Shown here piece after piece: positions 5,247 through 12,224 of a DNA stretch of 12,521 nucleotides. The notes beneath the pieces are model-generated. The model was not told where the DNA came from. It was given only the letters and a program-made list of their open reading frames with translations, and searched no databases. The translations under genes were made by a program, and so were the position numbers. The stretch is from CALRGE01 sp964365765 (GTDB lineage Bacteria > Patescibacteriota > Gracilibacteria > UBA1369 > 2-02-FULL-48-14): NCBI GenBank assembly GCA_964365765.1, contig CAYIRB010000031.1:1-12521 (forward strand), in the 5' to 3' direction. Every line of letters begins with the position of its first letter. The stretch's first letter is position 1.

Positions 5247-7365
5247 AAAGAGAAGTGCAGAGCTCTGTTAAGGTCATAAATTCCAGATCCATATGAGCCT
5301 TCAACATCGCGAGTTTCTTCGACAGTTCGGTGAAATTTTCGCCACTCGGATAGTCCATGCCATCCCGCGATTGAAATTCCCAGCTGTGGCAGAGAAACAC
5401 CAAATGCGGAGCAATTCTATTTCGTCTGTGATATTCGCGCAGTCTGTCGATCGCGCCCAAAAGTTCATGGTCTGGCAGTTTCAAAAAATTGTACATATTC
5501 ATCACAACGTAATTCCCGAACGGCAGACAAAACTTCCAGCGGATATGCGGCATGGGGTCGCGGCTCACCGGAACTTTGCAAAGCCCGTCTTTCATTTGCG
5601 GCAGAGGTTTTTTGCCCAGCATGACGGCGGAAGAAGAATCTATTTCAAAGCCGGACTCCTTCAGAATTCTTTGACTCGCGACATCGATTAAAAGATTCGG
5701 AGCGCGGAAAGCTCTTACGGCCTTCAGCCCGCTCGCCGCAATATTCTCCCAAATTTTCTTCACGGATTTTTTACGCTCCGCGATCGGCGCGCAAACATCT
5801 TTCAAAAACCACTTTTCATGCGACCATAATTCATGATGGAGTCCGTGAATGCCGATTTCGTGGCCCTTATTCTCCAGCTCGCAAAGATTGTCTTTGAAAA
5901 TCTCCAGCAAATCCCCTTGAACAAAGACGGTGCTTTTCATTTCCAAGGACTCCGCCATTTCCCCCAATCTCCCCAAGAAAACGGGGATATGATCGATTTC
6001 ATGCGGCAAATCCGCCGATCCGTAGGACTGTTCGCAATCTACGGTAAAACAAAACTTTAAAGGCGAACGCCCCTTATAACTTTCCTTATACAATTTTCTT
6101 TCCACCAAAATCCGCGGCAGAAACCACGGCATTCTCGCGTCATGAAAAATCGAAAGAATCCGCATGGTATCGATTCTTCTTTCCGCGTTTGAATTCTTCA
6201 GCAACTCCGTGTAAATCTCCGCCGTTTTGGCCGCCACTTTTTGCCATGAATATTCGTTTTTCACCAATTCGTAGCCTTTTTCCCCCATCTCTTTCAAACC
6301 CGGATTCGTAGCGAAATACTCCAAATAGTACGCGAGTTCTTCCACGTCTTCCGGGGCCACAAGATGCCCGTTCACTTTTTCGATGACCAGTTTACTGTTG
6401 TCCCCGACATTGGTCGCCAAAATCGGCAATTTGGCCGCGCAGGCCTCCAGCAAAGTTAGAGGGAAGCCTTCCGAACGCGATGGCAAAACAAACAAGTCGC
6501 AACTTTTGTACAGTTCTATCAAGGGTTCACCGGAAACTTTTCCGTGAAATTTCACGTATTTGGTGATTTCCAAACGCTCGCACGTTTTTTCAAGCGATTT
6601 TTGTTCCGCGCCTTCACCCACGATATGCAGCAAAAAATCTTTATGCGACTGTATGAATTCGTTTGATTCAACGACTTTTTTGACGGACTCAAGCAGTACA
6701 TCCAGCCCCTTTATGTGTTCAAGCCGCCCCACGAATAGAGCATCAAAAGTCGTGTCGGTTTTTTGATCGCGCACGGCGTCGAAAACTCCCAAACTTATTC
6801 CGTTCGGGATGACCGCCACGTTTTTATTGACGTTTGGCGCTTTTAAAAAATTCTCCGCCACCGTGATTTCGCGGCTGTATCTGGTTTCGAGCAATGTGAT
6901 TCTCTCAATAAGTTTCTTTACCGAAAATCCCTTTTTGAAAATAATCGTTCCGTGCACCGTCATCGCCGTCGGCACGCCCGTTATCCAAGATGCCAGCTTC
7001 ATCGGAACCGCGCTGGAAACCGCGTGCGAATGGTAGAGATCGTATTTTTCACCGAAAAAATGCGCCAAAATCAAAACGGAAAACGCGGAAATCATGTACC
7101 AAAGCCTCATGAACGGATTTCCGAATCGCGACTTTATTCCCAGTTCCATCACCTTCAAACCTTCCGCGTGAACCATTTCCTTTTCAAAATGGCTCATCCG
7201 CCCCTTGATTGCTCTCGTGATAATATCGACTTTATACCCATGCTCTCCAATCAAGTACTTGGCGACTTCGGCCGCGTGCACTTGGCCACCGCCGTAAAGA
7301 GGGAACCACGCGTCAACCAAGAGCGCGATTCGCGTTTTCTTTTTTTCGATTTTTCTGATTTCCAT
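5233..7365 (-). CDS. Bifunctional GT4 glycosyltransferase - polysaccharide deacetylase fusion
   Basis: This 710-residue protein has two enzymes in one frame. Residues 10-390 are a GT4 glycosyltransferase: glycine motif YGGGQVH (24-30), IPNGISLGVF (186-195), donor-phosphate motif FVGRLEHIKG with R214 and K219, and SRSEGFPLTLLEA (296-308) with the E299/E307 pair. Residues 435-705 are a polysaccharide deacetylase (carbohydrate esterase 4 / NodB fold): metal and catalytic motif FTVDCE (440-445), GHEIGIHGLHHE (501-512) with H507 and H511 as metal ligands, RAFRAPN (551-557), and LCHSWEF (658-664). Its DCE/HSWE style resembles the deacetylases of XrtA-type exopolysaccharide loci. No signal peptide is visible, so both activities would be cytosolic, for example on a lipid-linked intermediate. 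An internal ATG at Met401 (6165) could give a separate deacetylase. The gene begins 4 nt after the DUF1385 stop. Confidence 0.88.
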   Translation of the reverse strand: MEIRKIEKKKTRIALLVDAWFPLYGGGQVHAAEVAKYLIGEHGYKVDIITRAIKGRMSHFEKEMVHAEGLKVMELGIKSRFGNPFMRLWYMISAFSVLILAHFFGEKYDLYHSHAVSSAVPMKLASWITGVPTAMTVHGTIIFKKGFSVKKLIERITLLETRYSREITVAENFLKAPNVNKNVAVIPNGISLGVFDAVRDQKTDTTFDALFVGRLEHIKGLDVLLESVKKVVESNEFIQSHKDFLLHIVGEGAEQKSLEKTCERLEITKYVKFHGKVSGEPLIELYKSCDLFVLPSRSEGFPLTLLEACAAKLPILATNVGDNSKLVIEKVNGHLVAPEDVEELAYYLEYFATNPGLKEMGEKGYELVKNEYSWQKVAAKTAEIYTELLKNSNAERRIDTMRILSIFHDARMPWFLPRILVERKLYKESYKGRSPLKFCFTVDCEQSYGSADLPHEIDHIPVFLGRLGEMAESLEMKSTVFVQGDLLEIFKDNLCELENKGHEIGIHGLHHELWSHEKWFLKDVCAPIAERKKSVKKIWENIAASGLKAVRAFRAPNLLIDVASQRILKESGFEIDSSSAVMLGKKPLPQMKDGLCKVPVSRDPMPHIRWKFCLPFGNYVVMNMYNFLKLPDHELLGAIDRLREYHRRNRIAPHLVFLCHSWEFQSRDGMDYPSGENFTELSKKLAMLKAHMDLEFMTLTELCTSLYANN

Positions 7366-7369
7366 TTGC

Positions 7370-8293
7370 TTAATTAACGGATACTTCGCCTTCGCGCCGC
7401 TCGATTATTAATGACTCGCTCAAGGAGTTTAACGCAATTTCCAGCTGTTTGTCATCCGGCTCCTTCGTGGTCAATTTTTGAATCGTCAGTCCGGGCAAAA
7501 CAAAAAGTTTCATCAAAGGATTCGCTCCGTGTTTCGCGCTGAATTTCAACAACTCGTAACTGATTCCCGCGATAAGCGGCAAGGCCGCGATTCTTTCCGC
7601 CAACTTCAAAATAAAGCTGTCCGCCGGCGGCAAAACCGTATAGACCAAAACGCTCATGAAAATCACGATAAAAATGAAACTTGTGCCGCAACGCGGATGA
7701 AACCTGCTCTGGGCCCTTGCATTTTCCACGCTCAATTCCAAACCTTTTTCGTAAGTCCAAACCGACATGTGCTCCGCGCCGTGATATTGAAAAACCCTCC
7801 TGATGTCTTTCAGCGCGGAAATCGCCAAAATATACCCGAGAAAAATCGCGATTTTCGTCAGACCGTCAATCGCGTTGAACAGAATATAATGCGACTTTAG
7901 CACGGGCCACGTTTCGGAAGCCTTTTCCGCCACCCAGAGCGGAATGAATTTCAGCATGAAAAGCGTCAATCCCAAGGAAGCGACAATAGTCAGCAAACCG
8001 AAAACGTATCCTAAAATTCCCTCTTTTTTATCTTCCTCGCCCGAATAGACCGCGCTTGAAAAATCCAGCGCCCTGAAGCCTATCATCATGGACTCCACCA
8101 ATTGCACCGCGCCGCGGATAATCGGCAATTTCCAAAGCCCGGTCCGCGTCAGACTTCTGAATTTTTCCTGCTTCATTTTTATGTTTCCTTCGGAGTCGCG
8201 CACAGAAACGGTGAAATAATTGGGCGACCTCATCATCACGCCCTCAAGTACGGCTTGTCCGCCAATCGCGAAATCGATTTTTGCTCCGCTCAT
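7370..8293 (-). CDS. DUF1385 family membrane protein (YqhQ-like)
   Basis: This 307-residue membrane protein has all the hallmarks of DUF1385: IGGQAVLEGVMMR near the N-terminus (10-22), RRVFQYHGAEHMSVWTYE (165-182), RFHPRCGTSFIFIV (197-210), GISYELLKFSAKH (243-255) and PGLTIQKLTTKEPDD (267-281). Hydrophobic stretches near 96-118, 137-160, 203-223 and 232-247 suggest about four membrane segments. The biochemical function of the family is not established. The conserved His/Cys residues in the HGAEH and HPRCGTSF motifs suggest metal or ligand binding, but that is inference. The gene overlaps the upstream pgeF-like gene by 4 nt (ATGA, 8290-8293) and is followed by a 4-nt gap to the fusion glycosyltransferase, so all are probably co-transcribed. 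Confidence 0.92.
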   Translation of the reverse strand: MSGAKIDFAIGGQAVLEGVMMRSPNYFTVSVRDSEGNIKMKQEKFRSLTRTGLWKLPIIRGAVQLVESMMIGFRALDFSSAVYSGEEDKKEGILGYVFGLLTIVASLGLTLFMLKFIPLWVAEKASETWPVLKSHYILFNAIDGLTKIAIFLGYILAISALKDIRRVFQYHGAEHMSVWTYEKGLELSVENARAQSRFHPRCGTSFIFIVIFMSVLVYTVLPPADSFILKLAERIAALPLIAGISYELLKFSAKHGANPLMKLFVLPGLTIQKLTTKEPDDKQLEIALNSLSESLIIERREGEVSVN

Positions 8294-8961
8294 GTTTTTA
8301 TGGAAATTATTGTGCCGAATCTCTCTTTACACCCGTTTCGTCTGAAAGAAAACCACCCCTCATCACATTTTGTGCAGATGTCCATGTGAGAAATATTTTC
8401 CCTCTGTACGCCGGCGTATTCCAACTGTTTCAACGCAATAGCTTTCAAGTCGACTTTATTGCCGTCCAAAATCGCCCAATGGAATTTCTCCGGTAGCTCA
8501 TTGTACGGATCCGAAAATTCGCTGCATTCAAGCCCGAGCGAGGGGCCTATGCCGACATTCATATCCTCCGGCGCCGCGCCCATTTCCACCATTTTCTTGA
8601 TTGTTTTCGGAATGATATCTTTCGTGAGGCTCCGCCAGCCCGCATGCACGGCCGCAACCAGCGGACGAAGTCCGCCTTTCCCCTCCGCGATTACGAGCGG
8701 AATACAATCCGCAGTTTTTACAATAACGGTAACACCGGGCTTGTCGCAAATTATCGCGTCATGCCCGATCTGATCCTCATGATAATTTTCAAAAATCATG
8801 ATCTTATCTCCGTGGACTTGCTTCATTGCCTGCGCGGGGAAGGGCAAAGCCAGCGAAACATCATCTTGAATCACGGCCGCCTCGATTTTATTGCCGAAAC
8901 GGAAAGGGTGTCTTCGCATAAATTGACAATGGTTAATATACGATTCATACTGATAATACAT
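8290..8961 (-). CDS. pgeF: PgeF/YlmD/YfiH laccase-domain (multicopper oxidase-like) protein
   Basis: This 223-residue protein is the first gene of the operon. It carries the family's signature metal-binding set: KQVHGD with H50, VKTADCIPLV with C86, and AVHAGWRSL with H106, followed by GIGPSLG (137-143) and the C-terminal DICTKCDEGWFSFRR block (194-208). E. coli YfiH/PgeF is reported to correct misincorporated amino acids in peptidoglycan precursors, and the human homologue LACC1 handles purine nucleosides, so the reaction here could be either. At 223 residues it is a little shorter than model members. The start is uncertain: ATG 8961 places the N-terminus across the divergent promoter at 8923-8951, whereas Met15 (ATG at 8919) leaves that promoter intergenic. 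No Shine-Dalgarno sequence is seen at either. Confidence 0.9.
   Translation of the reverse strand: MYYQYESYINHCQFMRRHPFRFGNKIEAAVIQDDVSLALPFPAQAMKQVHGDKIMIFENYHEDQIGHDAIICDKPGVTVIVKTADCIPLVIAEGKGGLRPLVAAVHAGWRSLTKDIIPKTIKKMVEMGAAPEDMNVGIGPSLGLECSEFSDPYNELPEKFHWAILDGNKVDLKAIALKQLEYAGVQRENISHMDICTKCDEGWFSFRRNGCKERFGTIISIKT
8923..8951 (+). promoter_or_regulatory. Promoter of the amidohydrolase-aroE pair
   Basis: A perfect TTGACA (8923-8928) is followed after 17 bp by CATACT (8946-8951, four of six consensus bases). The predicted start near 8958 leaves about 18 nt before ATG 8976. It overlaps the divergent pgeF-like frame if that gene starts at 8961. Confidence 0.55.
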
Positions 8962-8975
8962 ATTTCTTCACGCTT

Positions 8976-9932
8976 ATGAAAAATCAAAAACACGCCCTCG
9001 CTCTATATGCACTGGCGGCGGTCGCTTTCCTTGTTGTCGGAATTTTTTATTTCAGGGAAAATCAAAAAATAATCGATATCCACGAGTCTGTAGAGAATTT
9101 TGATCAAATCGACAAATTGGATAAAGTTATGTTTTGGACGGGAATAGACAAAATGATTCTGGCGGCCATACCGGACGAAATGTTGCATTACACGGGTGGT
9201 CCGATCGCGACATATACGAAAGTTGATGAAAACGAAGACGCCTTGAAGGAAGCCGTCGAGCTTGATTCAAGCAGATTCGCCTATTTCTGCACTGTCGATC
9301 CGAATGACTTTAACGCGCTCGAAAAAGTCGAAACTTGCATGAAGGAAGGAGCTCTCGGCGTAAAGATTTACGACGGTTACAAGAACTACCACGTGCTCGC
9401 TTTGGACAATCAAACGATGCTGAAAATCTTCGCGAAAATCTCCGAAAACAATGGAATTTTGCTCATGCCCGTGAGCACCTCGAATTTCAGGAGGGAATTT
9501 GAAAATATGCTCGGCCTTAACCCGACTTTGCCGGTTATTTGTTCGCATTACTGCCTTTCGTCAAAAAATCTCGCCGTACTGACGGACTTGATGTCGGCGT
9601 ATACAAATCTCTACATAGACACAAGTTTCGGTCATATCGATTACGCGCGGGAGGGCTTTGACACGATCAGCGGGAACACGGAAGAATTCCGAAAGTTCTT
9701 CAATGACTTCCAGGATAGAATTTTCTTCGCGACCGATAACGTAGTGACCGGTTTTGAAAGTAAAGATCGCGATTGGTTGATAGCTTTGTATAGAGATTAC
9801 ATTTCAATTTTGACGGAATCCGAATTTGACTCAAGATCGAATCCGGGCGCAAAATATATGGGACTCAAGCTTTCCAAGGCGGTTCTGGCCAAGGTATTCT
9901 CGGAGAACTGGAACAAACTCACGGCACAATGA
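8976..9932 (+). CDS. Membrane-anchored amidohydrolase-2-like protein with incomplete metal site
   Basis: The protein has 318 residues. An N-terminal hydrophobic segment (about 8-26, LALYALAAVAFLVVGIFYF) after a basic start should anchor it in the membrane with the rest outside. Residues 31-316 follow the layout of amidohydrolase family 2 TIM-barrel enzymes: IIDIHES (32-38), GIDKMILAAIPDE (56-68), GALGVKIYDGY (125-135), PVICSHYC (186-193), FFATDNV (250-256) and a closing VFSENWNKL (307-315). Of the usual metal ligands, H36, H191 and D254 remain. The second His of the HxH motif is S38, and the His expected after the next strand (PVxxH) is S169 in MPVSTS. It may be a pseudo-enzyme or use a different metal arrangement. 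The end overlaps the aroE start by 4 nt (ATGA), so the pair is co-translated. Confidence 0.75.
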   Translation: MKNQKHALALYALAAVAFLVVGIFYFRENQKIIDIHESVENFDQIDKLDKVMFWTGIDKMILAAIPDEMLHYTGGPIATYTKVDENEDALKEAVELDSSRFAYFCTVDPNDFNALEKVETCMKEGALGVKIYDGYKNYHVLALDNQTMLKIFAKISENNGILLMPVSTSNFRREFENMLGLNPTLPVICSHYCLSSKNLAVLTDLMSAYTNLYIDTSFGHIDYAREGFDTISGNTEEFRKFFNDFQDRIFFATDNVVTGFESKDRDWLIALYRDYISILTESEFDSRSNPGAKYMGLKLSKAVLAKVFSENWNKLTAQ

Positions 9933-10759
9933 AAAAATATTGGATAGTCGGACACCCGCTTTCCTTCTGCCTTTGCACTCCCGTTTCGAACGGTGTGTTT
10001 AAAGAACTGGGTTTTGAAGGACATTTTGAAACGCATGACGTCGCCCCCGAGGATCTCCATCTCGTAATGGAAAAAATTCGATCGGGCGAACTGGCGGGCG
10101 CGGTTACGACAATGCCGCACAAAACACCTTCCTTGGCTTTTTTAGATGAAAGCACGGACGAATCCAAGGCGATTAACGCCGTGAATTTGGTTCTTGGACA
10201 CTCGCCGAATGGCGAGCTTCCATATAAACTAAAAGGCTATAACACGGACTGGCTCGGCGCCTTGGGCGCGGTTAAATCTCTGATTCCCGACATCAAAGGC
10301 AAACATATTTTAGTCTTGGGCGCGGGCGGTGCCGCCCGCGCGGCCGCTTACGGTTTCCACAAAGAAGGCGCTGTCGTTTCCATTTGGAATCGCACATCCG
10401 AACGCGCGAAAGCCTTTGCCGAAAAAATGCAAATTACTCAAATTCCCGACATGCGAAAATGGGACGGCGAACCCGACATAATTGTGAACGCGACCTCGGC
10501 GAGTTACCAGCCCAGCCAATCGACTCTCGTACCCTTTCCGCTTTGGAAAAACGTCCAACTCGCGATGGACGCCGTCTACGGCAAAACCAGCCTTTTCCTT
10601 GAAGAAGCGAAAGCCGCAAACGTAAAACACATAATTTCCGGCGACGTTTGGTTTTTGCATCAAGGCGCGCCGCTTCTTGAAATTATAACCGGCCAAAAAG
10701 CTCCCTTGGGGCTGATGAAAAAACTCACAGACGAAGCCGTGGACATTATAAAATCGTAG
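9929..10759 (+). CDS. aroE: Shikimate dehydrogenase (AroE family)
   Basis: This 276-residue protein has the normal length for AroE, which reduces 3-dehydroshikimate to shikimate with NADPH in the cytosol. The substrate domain has AVTTMPHK with the catalytic lysine K65, NAVNLV with N86, and GYNTDWLGAL with D107 as the lysine's partner. The nucleotide domain shows LVLGAGGAARAAA (128-140), the WNRTSERA basic patch (153-160) that favours NADPH, VNATSA (186-191), DAVYGKT (214-220) and a closing LHQGAPLLEIITG (243-255) with Q245. The N-terminal motif GxPixHSxSP is altered to GHPLSFCLCTP, so both serines that hold the shikimate carboxylate (Ser14/Ser16 in E. coli) are cysteines C14 and C16. It overlaps the amidohydrolase-like gene by 4 nt. 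No other aromatic-pathway gene is in the window. Confidence 0.9.
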   Translation: MKKYWIVGHPLSFCLCTPVSNGVFKELGFEGHFETHDVAPEDLHLVMEKIRSGELAGAVTTMPHKTPSLAFLDESTDESKAINAVNLVLGHSPNGELPYKLKGYNTDWLGALGAVKSLIPDIKGKHILVLGAGGAARAAAYGFHKEGAVVSIWNRTSERAKAFAEKMQITQIPDMRKWDGEPDIIVNATSASYQPSQSTLVPFPLWKNVQLAMDAVYGKTSLFLEEAKAANVKHIISGDVWFLHQGAPLLEIITGQKAPLGLMKKLTDEAVDIIKS

Positions 10760-10781
10760 TGTTGTCAGCCATCTGACAACA
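10760..10781. repeat. Perfect 9-bp inverted repeat between aroE and the BRO-N gene
   Basis: The arms TGTTGTCAG (10760-10768) and CTGACAACA (10773-10781) pair exactly around the loop CCAT. It begins right after the aroE stop (10757-10759) and is followed by A-rich rather than T-rich sequence, so it is not a standard terminator on the plus strand. It could be an operator for the BRO-N gene 66 nt downstream, or an mRNA 3'-end stem. Confidence 0.7.
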
Positions 10782-10846
10782 AAAATCAACCTCTAAAATG
10801 AAATTTTGTTTGCCGTATACAAATATTACAAGCAATATGTCGGAGT

Positions 10847-11704
10847 ATGGAAACAACAAAAATCTCTTTATTTAAAGGCAAGAAAATCAGGAAAACCTTT
10901 CATGAAAACGAGTGGTGGTTTTCCCTGGTGGATGTATGTGGTGTGCTCTCGGAGAGTGCCGATCCAGGAGCCTATTGGAGAAAGCTGAAACAAAGACTTA
11001 TAGAGGAAGGAAGTGAGGGCGTGACATTTTGTCACGGACTGCAATTAGTGGCTTCAGACGGGAAAAAATACGCCACCGACTGTGCAAATACCGAAGGCCT
11101 TTTTCGTATAATTCAATCAATTCCCTCTCCAAAAGCCGAACCTTTCAAACGGTGGCTGGCGAAAGTCGGATATGAGCGCATTCAAGAAATCGAAGATCCG
11201 GAACTTGCCACTAAGCGAACTCGAGCTCTTTATAAAGCCAAAGGCTATCCCGACGATTGGATCGAAAAACGAATGCGCGGAATTGCAATTCGTGAAGAAC
11301 TTACGGACGAATGGAAAAATCGCGGGGCTGAATACACCGATTACGAAATCCTGACCGCGGAAATTTCCAAAGCCACATTTGGTGTAACTCCGCATGCATA
11401 TAAGAAAATGAAGAGTTTGAAACGAGAAAATTTACGCGACCACATGGATGATTTCGAACTTATTTTCAACATGCTCGGCGAACGCGCCACAACGGAAATT
11501 CACAGAAGCGAAAACTCCAAGGGCACGCCAAAATTAAAGGCAGACGCACAAGCCGGCGGCGATATCGCTGGCGGTGCGCGAAAAAAACTTGAACATAGGC
11601 TGGGACGATCAATTGTATCCGGTAAAAACTTTCTTAAAGCTCCCCAAAAAGGTCTTCTCGAATCAAAAATTCCCAGGCGAATAAAATCACGCCCGAAACA
11701 ATAA
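10847..11704 (+). CDS. BRO-N domain, DinD-like protein (phage antirepressor family)
   Basis: This is a 285-residue protein. The BRO-N domain spans about residues 5-105: WWFSLVDVCGVLSES (23-37) followed by YWRKLKQRL (43-51) and TEGLFRIIQSIPSPKAEPFKRWLAKVGYERI (82-112). A second, mostly helical part resembles DinD-type proteins: LKRENLRDHMDDFEL (191-205), then KADAQAGGDIAGGARKKLE (231-249), RLGRSIVSGKNFL (251-263) and a basic tail. BRO-N proteins are DNA-binding phage antirepressors, and DinD of E. coli is DNA-damage-inducible; versions are common in reduced-genome bacteria, where their role is unknown. The start is chosen from domain fit; GGAG lies only 1 nt before the ATG, and I found no convincing promoter. 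The last 71 bp overlap the convergent lspA gene. A neighbouring inverted repeat may regulate it. Confidence 0.85.
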   Translation: METTKISLFKGKKIRKTFHENEWWFSLVDVCGVLSESADPGAYWRKLKQRLIEEGSEGVTFCHGLQLVASDGKKYATDCANTEGLFRIIQSIPSPKAEPFKRWLAKVGYERIQEIEDPELATKRTRALYKAKGYPDDWIEKRMRGIAIREELTDEWKNRGAEYTDYEILTAEISKATFGVTPHAYKKMKSLKRENLRDHMDDFELIFNMLGERATTEIHRSENSKGTPKLKADAQAGGDIAGGARKKLEHRLGRSIVSGKNFLKAPQKGLLESKIPRRIKSRPKQ

Positions 11705-12107
11705 ACACGTCGGCCAAATTGAAGGTGGGCCACCAATAAACTTTTAGAAAGTCGACAACATAGCCCATTCGTAACCTGTCAACCGCGTTTCCCAGGCCGC
11801 CCGCCAACAAAAGAGCGAGTCCGGTAAGGTGCCAGTGATTTCGCCATAATTTGTTCTCAATCACAAGCCAAACTCCAAGTCCCAAAACCGCCACGGTCAT
11901 CACCCAAATCATCCATAGAGGTAAATCCAACCCGAATACTATGCCATCGTTGTATGACAAAACCAGCCCGAAATCCTTGTCGGGCCCGCCTTGCAAATTC
12001 GCGGCCGCCCACCACTTTGACACCTGATCCGCGCCCAACAAAACCAAAAACAAAGGTCCGAAAAACTTCCACACTCTGTCCAATTCCGGCGACCTGGCGA
12101 TTTTCAT
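11634..12107 (-). CDS. lspA: Lipoprotein signal peptidase (signal peptidase II)
   Basis: LspA cleaves the signal peptide of lipidated prolipoproteins in the membrane. The frame extends to a TTG at 12116 (160 residues), but I take the ATG at 12107 (157 residues, MKIARSPEL) as the more likely start. In the numbering from TTG, the conserved blocks are LLGADQVSKWW (27-36), YNDGIVFG (55-62), GGLGNAVDRLRMGYVVDFL (106-124) and WWPTFNLADVFI (128-139). The catalytic aspartates by analogy with E. coli D124 and D143 are D122 (VVDF) and D136 (NLAD). Hydrophobic segments near 18-30, 66-86, 97-112 and 136-150 fit the usual four transmembrane helices. Its 3' end overlaps the convergent BRO-N gene by 71 bp, and it is divergent from the gene at 12225. 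Confidence 0.93.
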   Translation of the reverse strand: MKIARSPELDRVWKFFGPLFLVLLGADQVSKWWAAANLQGGPDKDFGLVLSYNDGIVFGLDLPLWMIWVMTVAVLGLGVWLVIENKLWRNHWHLTGLALLLAGGLGNAVDRLRMGYVVDFLKVYWWPTFNLADVFIVSGVILFAWEFLIREDLFGEL

Positions 12108-12224
12108 AAATTTCAATTACAGCGCCACCATATAAGACTCATAAAATTCCGCAAACTTTCAGAGTTGACCCAAAAGTCATATTAAGGTATAATTACATGA
12201 AGGAAAAAATATATTTCATCACAT
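12108..12224. other. Divergent intergenic region between lspA and the gene at 12225
   Basis: These 117 nt hold the promoter at 12165-12193 for the plus-strand gene. I could not pick out a convincing lspA promoter on the minus strand. A purine-rich AAGGAAAAAA follows the -10 region, but its AAGG is about 20 nt from the ATG. Confidence 0.5.
12165..12193 (+). promoter_or_regulatory. Near-consensus sigma-70 promoter for the gene at 12225
   Basis: TTGACC (12165-12170, five of six consensus bases) is separated by 17 bp from a perfect TATAAT (12188-12193). It is the best promoter in the window. Transcription would begin near 12200, giving a leader of about 25 nt. An ATG at 12197 lies at or before that start, so its 18-codon frame is probably not translated. 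Confidence 0.75.

Noticed and set aside
4734..5279. Long plus-strand frame (181 codons) opposite the DegT gene
   Set aside because: Antisense to a gene with clear PLP motifs; Arg/Phe/Asn-rich translation typical of a shadow frame.
6952..7377. 141-codon plus-strand frame opposite the fusion glycosyltransferase
   Set aside because: His/Arg-rich antisense translation with no recognisable domain; the minus strand has intact GT4 motifs.
2223..9932. Alternative genetic code (TGA as Gly, code 25)
   Set aside because: Several genes end at TGA exactly at family-expected lengths, including ATGA overlaps at 3359, 8290 and 9929.
10760..10781. Inverted repeat as rho-independent terminator of aroE
   Set aside because: The stem is followed by A residues rather than T on the plus strand, and no minus-strand gene ends here.
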